DNA from: JACCXG01 sp963834305
GTDB lineage: Bacteria > Acidobacteriota > Vicinamibacteria > Vicinamibacterales > 2-12-FULL-66-21
Direction: 5' to 3'
Assembly (NCBI GenBank): GCA_963834305.1
Contig: CAWIAX010000002.1
Coordinates: 1,984,001 to 2,048,000 of the forward strand
DNA: 64,000 nt
Below the pieces are notes generated by a model. The model did not search any database, was not told where the DNA came from, and saw only the letters and a program-made list of their open reading frames with translations. How positions within the stretch are numbered: position 1 is the stretch's first letter; the number at the start of each line of letters is the position of its first letter. Below, piece by piece: positions 27,860-42,051 of the stretch. Both the position numbers and the translations under genes were made by a program.

Positions 27860-28222
27860 CTATTCGAAGGCGTCCGCCCGCGACGGCGGCTTCGTGTGCC
27901 AGCCCTCGACGGCGACGGTGAACGGCACCGGCCGCCGGTACGACGGGACCCACTCGACCTGCTCCTCGTAGAGGACGTTGATGTAGGTGTGCTGCGTGTC
28001 GCGGGTCACCTGGACGTCCTCCGGCTTGATGGGGATCTGGTAGCGCTCAGCCAGCGCCATCACGCGGTCGACGATCTCGGCATCCGGCCGGTCCTTCGAG
28101 AACAGCGCCGTCTCCTCCACCGCGTCCTTGAACTGCTGGTAATGGACGTAGACCGGCACGAACTGGTAGAGGGCGTTGGCGACGAGCAGCACGATGGCGA
28201 GCCTGATCAGGTTCCGCAGCAT
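27860..28222 (-). CDS. Small single-pass membrane protein, DUF4845-like
   Basis: 120 aa. One N-terminal membrane helix (LIRLAIVLLVANALYQFVPV, residues 5-24) is followed by a soluble domain with FKDAVEETALFSKDRPDAEI, AERYQIPIKPEDVQVTRD and VPFTVAVEGW. This layout, and the position right after lepB (15 nt), resemble the DUF4845 proteins found beside lepB in proteobacteria. Function unknown; possibly linked to the secretion operon. Confidence 0.72.
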   Translation of the reverse strand: MLRNLIRLAIVLLVANALYQFVPVYVHYQQFKDAVEETALFSKDRPDAEIVDRVMALAERYQIPIKPEDVQVTRDTQHTYINVLYEEQVEWVPSYRRPVPFTVAVEGWHTKPPSRADAFE

Positions 28223-28237
28223 CAGCCCTCCCTGGCC

Positions 28238-28936
28238 TCAGTGGATCTGATGGAAGATGCGCTCCCAGCGCGTCCGCGTGAAGAACTGCGTGACGACGGA
28301 GAACGTCCGCGACAGCCTGTCGCCGATGCTGCCCGCCCGGGCGTAGCGCTCCGGCGCCGCGTCGAACGACCAGTAGATCATCAGCGCCTTGCCCTTGATG
28401 TAGCCGCGCGGCAGGAACCCCCAGTAGCGGCTGTCCTGCGAGTTGTCGCGGTTGTCCCCCATCACGAAGTAGTGCCCGTCGGGCACCGTCACCGGGCCGT
28501 AGCGCTCGCGGACGTCGAACGACGTCACTTCCTGCGCGTTGTGGGCGGTGTCGAGGAAGTGGACGTAGGGCTCGTCGAGCGCCCGGCCGTTGACGTAGAC
28601 CTTCTTGTTGCGCAGCTCGATCGACTCGCCGGGCAGGCCGATGACGCGCTTGATGAAGTCGCGCTCGGGCTCGTCGGGATACTTGAAGACGACGATGTCG
28701 CCGCGGCGGACGTCGCGCATCGGCAGCAGCGCCCCCTCGGCGCCGGCGGCGGCCGGGCCGAACACGAACTTGTTCACCAGCAGGTGATCGCCGATGAGCA
28801 GGTTGTTCTCCATCGATCCGGTCGGAATCTTGAACGCCTGCACCACCCAGGTCCGGACGAACAGCGCCAGGATCACCGCGATGACGATCGACTCGAAATA
28901 TTCCCGGACGACGGACTTCTTGTCGGCGTCGGACAT
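28238..28936 (-). CDS. lepB: Signal peptidase I
   Basis: 232-aa inner-membrane protease that cleaves Sec and Tat signal peptides. One N-terminal membrane helix (SIVIAVILALFVRTWVVQAF) precedes the catalytic Ser in KIPTGSMENNLLIGDHLLVN and the Lys in ERDFIKRVIGLPGES; GDNRDNSQDSRYWG is box E. Its ATG lies 1 nt after the lepA stop, the classic lepA-lepB operon. Confidence 0.96.
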   Translation of the reverse strand: MSDADKKSVVREYFESIVIAVILALFVRTWVVQAFKIPTGSMENNLLIGDHLLVNKFVFGPAAAGAEGALLPMRDVRRGDIVVFKYPDEPERDFIKRVIGLPGESIELRNKKVYVNGRALDEPYVHFLDTAHNAQEVTSFDVRERYGPVTVPDGHYFVMGDNRDNSQDSRYWGFLPRGYIKGKALMIYWSFDAAPERYARAGSIGDRLSRTFSVVTQFFTRTRWERIFHQIH

Positions 28937-28937
28937 G

Positions 28938-30742
<1,805 letters not shown>

Positions 30743-30758
30743 CGGGGGTAAATACCGG

Positions 30759-30764
30759 ATTATA
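30759..30764 (-). promoter_or_regulatory. Candidate -10 box of lepA
   Basis: TATAAT on the minus strand, 16 nt before the ATG; the leader would be only about 9-10 nt, with no Shine-Dalgarno sequence. Confidence 0.5.
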
Positions 30765-30803
30765 TCAGCCCGCAGCGGCGAGCCCGGCGCGGGCCCGCGC
30801 CGC

Positions 30804-31946
30804 TCAGCGCTGCTCCAGCGGCAGGAAGGTCTGCGGGTAGGGGGGCCCGATGTAGTCGGTCCGCGGCCGGATCAGCCGGTTGTTGGCGTACTGCTCCAGG
30901 CAGTGCGCCGTCCAGCCCGACACCCGGCTGACGGCAAAGATCGGGGTGTAGAGGTCCACCGGAATCCCGAGCGTGTAGTAGGTCGAGGCCGAGTAGAAAT
31001 CCACGTTGGGATACAGCTTCTTCTCGCCGGTCACCAGCCGCTCGATCCGCTGGGACATCTCGAACCAGCGCAGGTTGCCGGCCCGCTCGCCGAGATCGCT
31101 GGACATGCGGCGCAGGTGCGTCGCCCGCGGATCTTCGGTGCGGTAGACCCGGTGCCCGAAGCCCGGGATCTTGACCTTTCTTCGCCAGCCGCGCGCGGAT
31201 GGCCTCGTCCACCCGCTCCGGCGCGGCGTCTTCGCCGATCTCGATCAGCAGCCGCATGACGTCGGCGTTGGCCCCGCCATGGAGCGGCCCCTTCAGGGCG
31301 CCGATCGCCCCGACCATCGCCGAGTGATGTCGGTCAGGGTGGCGGCCGCGACCCGGGCGGCGAACGTCGAGGCGTTAAGCTCGTGGTCGGCGTGGAGCAC
31401 GAGCGCGATGTCGAAGGCGCGGATCGCCAGCGCGCCCGGGCGCGTGCCGGTCAGCATGTAGAGGAAGTTCGCCGCGTGACCGAGCGCGGGGTCGGGCTGG
31501 ATCGGGCCGCCGCCGGCCTGCAGCCGGCCGTAGGTGGCCACCAGGCTGGAGAGCTGCGCGGTCAGGCGCACGGCCTTCCGGTAGTTGGCCTGCGGCGAGC
31601 TGTCGGCCGCTTCCGGATCGTAGTGCGACAGCGCGGACGTCAGCGTCCGCAGGCTGTCCATGCCGTCCGAGGCGGGCAGCCCCTTCATCAGCCGCAGGAT
31701 CGGCTCCGACAGCGGCCGCGCCGAGGCCAGCTGCGACTGCAGGTCGCCGAGCTCGGCCCGGCTGGGCAGCCGGCCGTGCCAGAGCAGGTAGCAGACCTCC
31801 TCGAACGTCGCGCCCTGCGCCAGGTCGTGGATGTCGTAGCCGTAATACGCGAGAACCCCGCGGTCCCCGTCGAGATAACAGATGGCCGACGAGGCGGCAA
31901 CGACGTCCTCGAGACCCCCCTTGGGCTGCCTGGCTTCGCTGGTCAT
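30804..31946 (-). CDS. gltA: Citrate synthase, broken by one insertion and one deletion
   Basis: Condenses oxaloacetate and acetyl-CoA at the entry of the TCA cycle. The N-terminal part has SSAICYLDGDRGVLAYYGYD and DLAQGATFEEVCYLLWHGR, the middle part has KGPLHGGANADVMRLL, and the end has SASTYYTLGIPVDLYTPIFA. The frame is lost near 31325 (one base missing in DIHSAMVGAIGAL) and again near 31178 (one extra A in KKVKIPGFGHRVYR). The repaired protein is about 380 aa, typical of the short citrate synthases that also include 2-methylcitrate synthases, so the exact substrate is less sure. The ATG at 31946 follows a TATCAT box by 7 nt. Confidence 0.88.
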
Positions 31947-31953
31947 GGAACAG

Positions 31954-31959
31954 ATGATA
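31954..31959 (-). promoter_or_regulatory. Candidate -10 box of gltA (leaderless)
   Basis: TATCAT on the minus strand, 7 nt before the ATG, within a short gap between gltA and the GT2 gene. Confidence 0.5.
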
Positions 31960-32036
31960 TCAATCGCGCCGGTCGTTGCGGGCGGCGGCGGCACGGGCGG
32001 CCCGCCGGGCTGGCGGGCGGGGGGCGGGAACGCAGC

Positions 32037-33534
32037 TTACTTGGCGACTTCCGGCGTCTTGAGCATCACGTTTTCGCCGGTGTACTGCTGCAGGATCGAG
32101 AGCAGGCCGGTGTAGAGGAAGCCGACCTGGAACAGCATCAGGAACGGCAGGGTGCCGTAGATCTGGTTGACCAGGGCGTAGATAGACCGTGCCGGTGAAA
32201 TAGAGCCCGAGGGCCAGCTCGATGATCGGCTGGACGCCCACCGACTGGTGGTACTTCTTGCCGACCCACTCGTCGCTCGCCCGCTCGATGCCGTATTTGG
32301 GCGTGCGGGCGAACTCGCTCTGCTTGCCGAACAGCGCCTCGAGGACCGCGCGTGTGTTGTTCACGCACAGCCCGATGCCAATCGACATCAGGAACGGCAG
32401 GTACTTGAGCCGCTGCCGCCAGTCGGCGTAGAGCTCGCGCTGCGACACCACGTAGAAGTTGCAGACCGAGAGCGTGGCCGCCGCGAAGAGCGGCACGTCG
32501 ATGAGCAGCATCTCGTACCAGCCCATGTTGTAGCGGATCCACATCGCCGGGAACATCAGGATCGAGAGGACCGACATCAGCAGGTAGTTGAAGTTCGCCG
32601 AGAGGTGGAAGAACGCTTCCGCCTTGACGCCGAACGGCTGATTCGACCGCAGGATCTGCGGGAGCAGCTTGAGGCAGGTCTGGATCGACCCCTTCGCCCA
32701 GCGGTGCTGCTGGGACTTGAAGGAGTTCATTTCGACCGGCACCTCGGCCGGGGCAACGACGTCGGGCAGGAAGATGAAGCGCCAGCCGGCGAGCTGGGCG
32801 CGGTAGCTGAGGTCGAGATCCTCGGTCAGCGTATCGTGCTGCCAGCCCCCTGCCGTATCGATGGCCTCGCGGCGCCACACCCCGGCAGTGCCGTTGAAGT
32901 TGAAGAAGCAGCCGGCGCGGTTGCGGCCGCCGTGCTCGAGCACGAAGTGCGCGTCGAGCAGGATGGACTGGATCTTGGTCAGGAGCGAATAGTCCTGGTT
33001 GATGTGGCCCCAGCGCGCCTGCACCATGCCAATCTTCGGGTCGCCGGCAAAGTGCGGCAGCGTCCGGTGCAGGAAGTCGCGCGACGGAATGAAGTCGGCG
33101 TCGAAGATCGCCACGAACTGGCCGGAGGCTTCCTTGAGGCCGGCCTCGAGCGCTCCCGCCTTGTAGCCGCGGCGGTCGACCCGGTGAAGGTAGCGGATGT
33201 TGAAGCCGCGGGCGGCATGGCGGCGGACCGCCAGCTCGGCAATCTCGCGGGTTTCATCCGTGGAGTCGTCGAGGACCTGGATCTCGAGGAGCTCCTTCGG
33301 ATAGTCCATCTCGCACACCGCGTCGATCAGCCGATCGGCCACGTACATCTCGTTGAAGATGGGCAGCTGGATCGTAACGGGCGGCAGGACCTCCAGGGCC
33401 GGCAGGGACTCGGGGGCGCGCCCCCGGTTCCTCATGTACAGGTAGACAAGGTAGTAGCGATGCCAGCCGTAAATTGCCAGAATGCTGAGGACAAAAAAGT
33501 AGAGAACGAGGATCAGAGTTTGGGGCAGGCTCAT
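32037..33534 (-). CDS. Processive family 2 glycosyltransferase, frameshifted near its C terminus
   Basis: Membrane GT2 enzyme related to cellulose/mannan-synthase-type transferases, about 498 aa once repaired. N-terminal helix (LILVLYFFVLSILAIYGWH), then VLDDSTDETRE, IFDADFIPSRDFL, TLTEDLDLSYRAQLAGW and the QQHRW motif (QxxRW): the D,D,D,QxxRW set of processive beta-glycosyltransferases. Four or more membrane helices follow. Near 32182 one extra base shifts the frame after LGLYFTGTVY; removing it gives ALVNQIYGTLPFLMLFQVGF and a TAA at 32037. Product unknown: exopolysaccharide or glycolipid. Confidence 0.87.
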
Positions 33535-33659
33535 AAGAAGATGAATCCGTCACGTCGTACGATCGGTGATTTTATAGCTCCACAGAACGCGAAGTCAACG
33601 CGCGTCAACTACTTGGAGACGCCAGCCACCCCGGGTTCGCCACGCCGGGACGAAGACCG

Positions 33660-34421
33660 ATGACCCGCCAGGAGCTGCTCACCCTCCTCGAGCGGGTCCA
33701 GGCCGGGGCGGATACGCCTGAGGCGGCCCACGAGCGCATCCTTCAATATCTGCGCCAGGCGCCGTTCGAGAACCTCGGCTTTGCCCGGGTCGACCATCAA
33801 CGCCGCGCCCGCCAGGGCTTCCCCGAGGTCATTTTCGGGCCGGGAAAGACCCCCGCCCAGGTGACCGCCATCGCCGAGCGCATCGTCCAGGCCGGCCACA
33901 GCCTGCTCGTGACCCGCACCGATCTCACTACGCACTCGGCGGTGGCTGAACGAATCCCCGACGCGGTCTTCTCCCCTCTGGCCCGGACAATCACGCGCCC
34001 CGCAGGCTCGCCGCCCCCCGGCAAAGGCACCATCGTCATTGCCGCGGCGGGAACGGCCGACCTGCCGGTCGCGGAGGAAGCGGCGGTCTCGGCCGACATC
34101 ATGGGGAATACCGTGGACCGGGTCTACGACGTCGGCGTGGCGGGGCTGCACCGCCTGCTGGCAGAGCACACCCGCCTGATGGCGGCCCGGGTGATTATCG
34201 TCGTGGCCGGCATGGAGGGGGCCCTGCCGAGCGTGGTCGGTGGCCTCGTGGACGTGCCGGTGATTGCGGTACCCACCAGCGTGGGCTACGGCGCCAGTTT
34301 CGGAGGGATCGCGGCGCTGCTCGGCATGCTGAACACCTGCGCCAGCGGCGTGTCGGTCGTGAATATCGACAATGGTTTCGGCGCCGCGGCCATCGCCAGC
34401 GCCATCAACCACCTGGCGTAG
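33660..34421 (+). CDS. larB: Nickel pincer cofactor biosynthesis protein LarB
   Basis: 253 aa. LarB carboxylates and hydrolyses nicotinic acid adenine dinucleotide to start the nickel-pincer nucleotide of lactate racemase and related enzymes. The C-terminal half is AIR-carboxylase (PurE)-like: IVIAAAGTADLPVAEEA, GMEGALPSVVGGLV and PVIAVPTSVGYGASFGGIAALLGMLN. The N-terminal region has FENLGFARVDHQRRARQGFPEVIFGPGK, typical of LarB. No larA, larC or larE lies in the window. It is divergent from the GT2 gene. Confidence 0.93.
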   Translation: MTRQELLTLLERVQAGADTPEAAHERILQYLRQAPFENLGFARVDHQRRARQGFPEVIFGPGKTPAQVTAIAERIVQAGHSLLVTRTDLTTHSAVAERIPDAVFSPLARTITRPAGSPPPGKGTIVIAAAGTADLPVAEEAAVSADIMGNTVDRVYDVGVAGLHRLLAEHTRLMAARVIIVVAGMEGALPSVVGGLVDVPVIAVPTSVGYGASFGGIAALLGMLNTCASGVSVVNIDNGFGAAAIASAINHLA

Positions 34422-34455
34422 GGGACCCGGCGGCCCCCCGCTGTCGAGCTCCCGC

Positions 34456-34484
34456 TTGACACAGGGAACCCCGGTTCGCATATT
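34456..34484 (+). promoter_or_regulatory. Candidate sigma-70 promoter after larB
   Basis: TTGACA (34456-34461), 17-bp spacer, CATATT (34479-34484). It could drive mutS2 with a leader of about 90 nt. Confidence 0.45.
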
Positions 34485-34496
34485 TCAGCGGCAGCA

Positions 34497-34526
34497 TTGC
34501 CGTCGTCCCCGCGCCTGATCTATAGT
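34497..34526 (+). promoter_or_regulatory. Second candidate promoter for mutS2
   Basis: TTGCCG (34497-34502), 18-bp spacer, TATAGT (34521-34526). The start would fall at about 34533, at the foot of the leader hairpins. Confidence 0.5.
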
Positions 34527-34534
34527 TGACGATT

Positions 34535-34563
34535 GCCCTTGCGACCAAGGGCGCTGCCCTTGG
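34535..34563 (+). promoter_or_regulatory. mutS2 leader with two mutually exclusive stems
   Basis: GCCCTTG (34535-34541) can pair with CAAGGGC (34546-34552). That same strand, extended as CCAAGGGC (34545-34552), can instead pair with GCCCTTGG (34556-34563). Both stems are perfect. No U-run follows, so any switch would act on translation or RNA stability rather than termination. Confidence 0.45.
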
Positions 34564-34584
34564 CGGTCACACCCTAAATCACCG

Positions 34585-37044
<2,460 letters not shown>

Positions 37045-37048
37045 AGTC

Positions 37049-38848
37049 CTGGGCCTCTTCCCTGCCACCTTCATCGACGACCTGAAGTCGCACGCCGACA
37101 TCGTCCAGGTCATTCAGGAGCGCGTGCCGCTCAGGCGCAGCGGCACCACCTGGAAGGGGCTGTGCCCGTTTCACGGCGAGAAGACCCCCTCGTTCCACGT
37201 GTACGATAAGGGGTTCTTCAAGTGCTACGGCTGCGGCGTCGGCGGGGACGTCATCAAGTTCGTGGAGCTGTTCGACAAGGTGGCGTTTCCGGAAGCCGTG
37301 CGCCAGCTCGCCGCCCGCGCCGGGCTGCAGGTGCCGGAGGCGGACGACACCAAGCTGGATGTCGAGAATCAGCGGGAGCGGGAGTCGCTGCTCAAGATGC
37401 ACGAGGTCGCGGCCGCCTGGTTCGCCGAGCAGCTGGACCAGCCGGCTGGCGCGGCCGCCCGGCGGCAGCTGGTGGAGCGCAAGCTGGCGCCCGACACGAT
37501 CAGGACGCTGGCCGTCGGCTACGCCCCGGCGAGCCGCCAGGCGCTTGCCGAACGGCTGAAGAAGGACGGCTTCGGGGTGCCGCTGCTCGTCAGGAGCGGC
37601 CTGGTCGTCCAGCGCGAGGACGGCACCGTGGTGGATCGGTTCCGTAACCGGCTGATGATCCCGATCTGCCGCGACAACGGCGCCATCATCGCCTTTGGCG
37701 GCCGGGCCATGGACGCCGGCCAGCAGCCGAAGTACCTCAATTCGCCGGAGACGCCGATCTATGTCAAGGGGAAGACGCTCTACGGCCTCCATCTGAGCAA
37801 ACAGGCGATCGTGCGCTCGAGATACGCGGTGATGGTGGAGGGGTATTTCGACTTCGCCCAGGCATACCAGGCCGGCGTCCAGAATGTCGTCGCGTCGTCC
37901 GGCACCGCGCTGACGCCGGTCCAGGCGCGGCTGCTGAAACGTTTCGCCGCGAAAGTCGTTCTCAGCTTCGATCCGGACGCGGCGGGCCAGGGGGCGGCCG
38001 CCAAGTCGTCCGAGCTGCTGGTGGGCGAGGGGTTCCAGGTGAACGTGGCGATGATGCCGGCGGGCCAGGATCCCGATACCTTCGTCCGCAGCCAGGGGGG
38101 GGCCGCGTATCAGGAGCTGCTCCGGGGGTCGCGGCAGTATCTGGACTACCTGCTCGACCGGGCCGCGGCGGACTTCGACCTGCGGCGCGACGAAGATCGC
38201 CGGGCGTTCCTGGGCCGGATGCTGACGGTGGCGGCAAAGATTCCAGAAGCGGCCGCCCGTGACCAGTTCGCGGACAGGCTGGCGCACAAGGCGAGGATTA
38301 CGGAAGAGGTGGTCCGGGCGGAGATCCGGAAGGCCGCCGTGCAGCGGGAAACCGTGGTCGAGCGGCGCCACGTGCCGTCGGTGGGGCAGGTGAAACCGTT
38401 CGAGCGCGGCCTGATTTGGGCCCTCGTCCGCGATCCGGCCGCCGGCTTCGGGGCCCTGGCCGGGCTGGAGGAAACGGATCTGTCGGGGCTGGCGACCGGG
38501 CCGATCCTCGAACAGGCGCGATCTCTGCAAGGATGGCCCTCAGAAGGCCTCCCCCAGGCGCTGCTCGAGCGTCTAAGTAGGCAGGAAGCCGGGCTGGTGG
38601 CGGAAATCACGGCGCAGCCCAAGCCCCCCTGCCTCGTGCCCGCCGACTGCGTGGCGGAGCTGAGGCGCCTGCAGCTCACGCGGGAGCGGGCCGATCTGCA
38701 GCGCGAGATGAGCCGGCTCCTCGAACAGGGCATCTCGAGCAGCGACGACCGGATCAACGAACTGGGGATGCGCCAGCTGGCCCTGAAGCAGCAGATAGAG
38801 AATCTTGCGCGGACGGACGCCGCTGCGTCCCGAAGCATCGAGTCATAG
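37049..38848 (+). CDS. dnaG: DNA primase, apparent CTG start
   Basis: 599 aa. Makes RNA primers at the replication fork. CHC2 zinc finger (CPFHGEKTPSFHVYDKGFFK, then CYGCG), the RNA-polymerase domain with VMVEGYFDFAQAYQAG and SFDPDAAGQGAA (Toprim), and a shortened C-terminal helicase-binding region. The conserved N terminus (GLFPATFIDDLKSHADIV) is preceded by CTG, and AAGGAG sits 7 nt before that CTG. No ATG, GTG or TTG is in frame until 36965, far inside mutS2. I therefore place the start at CTG 37049, aligned with the usual Met of DnaG. It lies 4 nt after the mutS2 stop, in an operon with rpoD. Confidence 0.92.
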   Translation: MGLFPATFIDDLKSHADIVQVIQERVPLRRSGTTWKGLCPFHGEKTPSFHVYDKGFFKCYGCGVGGDVIKFVELFDKVAFPEAVRQLAARAGLQVPEADDTKLDVENQRERESLLKMHEVAAAWFAEQLDQPAGAAARRQLVERKLAPDTIRTLAVGYAPASRQALAERLKKDGFGVPLLVRSGLVVQREDGTVVDRFRNRLMIPICRDNGAIIAFGGRAMDAGQQPKYLNSPETPIYVKGKTLYGLHLSKQAIVRSRYAVMVEGYFDFAQAYQAGVQNVVASSGTALTPVQARLLKRFAAKVVLSFDPDAAGQGAAAKSSELLVGEGFQVNVAMMPAGQDPDTFVRSQGGAAYQELLRGSRQYLDYLLDRAAADFDLRRDEDRRAFLGRMLTVAAKIPEAAARDQFADRLAHKARITEEVVRAEIRKAAVQRETVVERRHVPSVGQVKPFERGLIWALVRDPAAGFGALAGLEETDLSGLATGPILEQARSLQGWPSEGLPQALLERLSRQEAGLVAEITAQPKPPCLVPADCVAELRRLQLTRERADLQREMSRLLEQGISSSDDRINELGMRQLALKQQIENLARTDAAASRSIES

Positions 38849-38902
38849 CCGCACACGTGCCGGGGCGGGACCCGGCGGATTGAGGGTTTGGAGGACACGC
38901 CG

Positions 38903-40612
<1,710 letters not shown>

Positions 40613-40625
40613 CGGCAGGACCAGA

Positions 40626-40647
40626 GGGCGCTTCGGCGCCCTTTTTT
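40626..40647 (+). terminator. Rho-independent terminator of rpoD
   Basis: GGGCGC, UUCG tetraloop, GCGCCC, then six T. It lies 13 nt after the rpoD stop, the clearest intrinsic terminator in the window. Confidence 0.9.
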
Positions 40648-40674
40648 CTTCCGGCTTTGCTACACTTCGCCAGC

Positions 40675-40750
40675 GGGCCCATAGCTCAGCGGTCAGAGCC
40701 GCCGGCTCATAACCGGCCTGTCCCAGGTTCGAATCCTGGTGGGCCCACCA
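40675..40750 (+). tRNA. tRNA with CAU anticodon (Met, or Ile2 after lysidine modification)
   Basis: 76 nt including the encoded CCA. Acceptor stem GGGCCCA/TGGGCCC, D arm GCTC-AGCGGTCA-GAGC, anticodon stem GCCGG/CCGGC with loop CTCATAA, T arm CCAGG-TTCGAAT-CCTGG. The anticodon CAT fits elongator Met or the Ile-AUA reader. The short D loop and the CTGTC variable region look closer to tRNA-Ile2, but the sequence alone does not settle this. A TACACT box sits 8 nt upstream. Confidence 0.93.
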
Positions 40751-40826
40751 ACCTTCGCCTCACGGGAGGCGAAGGCGCTCCGCCGGAGCGCACAACCTGA
40801 ACCCTGGAACTTGAATCGACCCGACC

Positions 40827-41561
40827 TTGCATCCTGATCTCGAACACCTGATCCACCTCCAGGAGCTCGACCTGACCGCCGACCGGCAGCGGCGGCGGGT
40901 CGCCGACATCCCCGTGCTGCAGTCGGCGCTCGACGCGCGGCTGGCCGAACGCACCGCCACCGTCGAGGCGGTCAAGGCGCGGATTGCCGCCTGCCAGGCG
41001 GCGCGGCGCGACATCGAGAAGGACCTCGCGGCGGTCCAGGGGCGGCTGAGCAAGTACAAGAATCAGCTGATGGAAGTGAAGACGAACAAGGAATACCAGG
41101 CGATGCAGAAGGAGATGAGCACCGCCGAAGCGGAGATCGGCGAACAGGAAACCCGGATGCTCGAGCGCATGGAGGAATCCGACACGCTCGCCCTGGAGCT
41201 GGCGGCGGCGGAGGCGGCCCTCAAGTCCGAACAGGGAGAGATCGTGCGCGAGCGGCAGGCGCTGGACGCCGAGCGCGGCGAGGCCGCCCGGGCGCTGGAG
41301 GGCACCGTCGCCGAGCGCGACCGCGTGGCCGCCCTCATCTCGAGGGAGGCGATGACCATCTTCACGCGCGTGGCGCACGGCCGCAAGGGGCTCGCCGTGG
41401 CCGAGGCGCGCGACGGCCTGTGCACGGTCTGCCACGTCCGCCTGCGGCCCCAGGTCTTCAACGAGGTCCGGCGCAACGCCGGCATCGTCCAGTGCGACAG
41501 CTGCACGCGTATCCTCCACTTCGTCCCGGTCGCCTCCCCGGCCGCCCCGCAGGGATCCTGA
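40827..41561 (+). CDS. C4-type zinc ribbon coiled-coil protein (DUF164 family)
   Basis: 244 aa. A long Glu/Arg/Ala coiled coil (residues about 5-190, with YKNQLMEVKTNKEYQAMQKE typical of the family) ends in a C4 zinc ribbon (CTVCHVRLRP, then CDSCTRIL). Relatives are linked to ribosome or nucleic acid functions, including CdsZ in chlamydiae. TTG start. It forms a pair with the RNase HI-like gene 7 nt downstream, a frequent neighbour in bacteria. Confidence 0.9.
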   Translation: MHPDLEHLIHLQELDLTADRQRRRVADIPVLQSALDARLAERTATVEAVKARIAACQAARRDIEKDLAAVQGRLSKYKNQLMEVKTNKEYQAMQKEMSTAEAEIGEQETRMLERMEESDTLALELAAAEAALKSEQGEIVRERQALDAERGEAARALEGTVAERDRVAALISREAMTIFTRVAHGRKGLAVAEARDGLCTVCHVRLRPQVFNEVRRNAGIVQCDSCTRILHFVPVASPAAPQGS

Positions 41562-41568
41562 CCGGCCG

Positions 41569-42024
41569 ATGATTCGCGCGTATATCGACGGGGGCGCCCG
41601 CGGCAATCCGGGCCCGGCTGGCTACGGCGTGCGCATCGAAGCCGCCGACGGTACGCTCGTCGACGAGCTCCATGGCGGACTCGGCATCGCCACCAACAAC
41701 GTTGCGGAATACAACGGCCTGCTGGCCGCGCTCGCCTGGGCCGTGGACCACGGGCACGCCACGGTCCAGATCCGTGCCGACTCCGAGCTGCTCGTCAAGC
41801 AGATGCGGGGAGAGTACAAGGTGAAGAACGCCGGCCTGCAGCCGCTCGTGGCGCGGGCCCGCATTCTGGTGGGGCAGCTCGAGAACGTCTCGTTCCAGCA
41901 CGTGCGGCGGGAACAGAACAAGGAAGCCGACCGCCTCTCGAACCTCGGCATGGACGAAGCCGAGGCCGCACTGAAACGGCCGGCGCCGGCACCGTCGCGC
42001 GGCGGCCAGTCCAGCCTGTTCTGA
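41569..42024 (+). CDS. RNase HI family protein
   Basis: 151 aa. YIDGGARGNPGPAGYGV carries the first catalytic Asp, NVAEYNGLLAAL the Glu, IRADSELLVKQMRGEYKVKN the second Asp, and REQNKEADRLSN the last Asp. All four acidic residues of RNase H are present, so it is probably active on RNA-DNA hybrids. It lacks the basic protrusion of E. coli RnhA, as usual for this RnhA-like branch. The C-terminal 20 residues are Pro-rich and end in SSLF. Confidence 0.9.
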   Translation: MIRAYIDGGARGNPGPAGYGVRIEAADGTLVDELHGGLGIATNNVAEYNGLLAALAWAVDHGHATVQIRADSELLVKQMRGEYKVKNAGLQPLVARARILVGQLENVSFQHVRREQNKEADRLSNLGMDEAEAALKRPAPAPSRGGQSSLF

Positions 42025-42051
42025 CGCGCCACGCGCACGGCGCGGCGTGCG

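Noticed and set aside
42035..42050. Terminator between the RNase HI-like gene and pgeF
   Set aside because: Only short, imperfect GC stems without a T-run are present.
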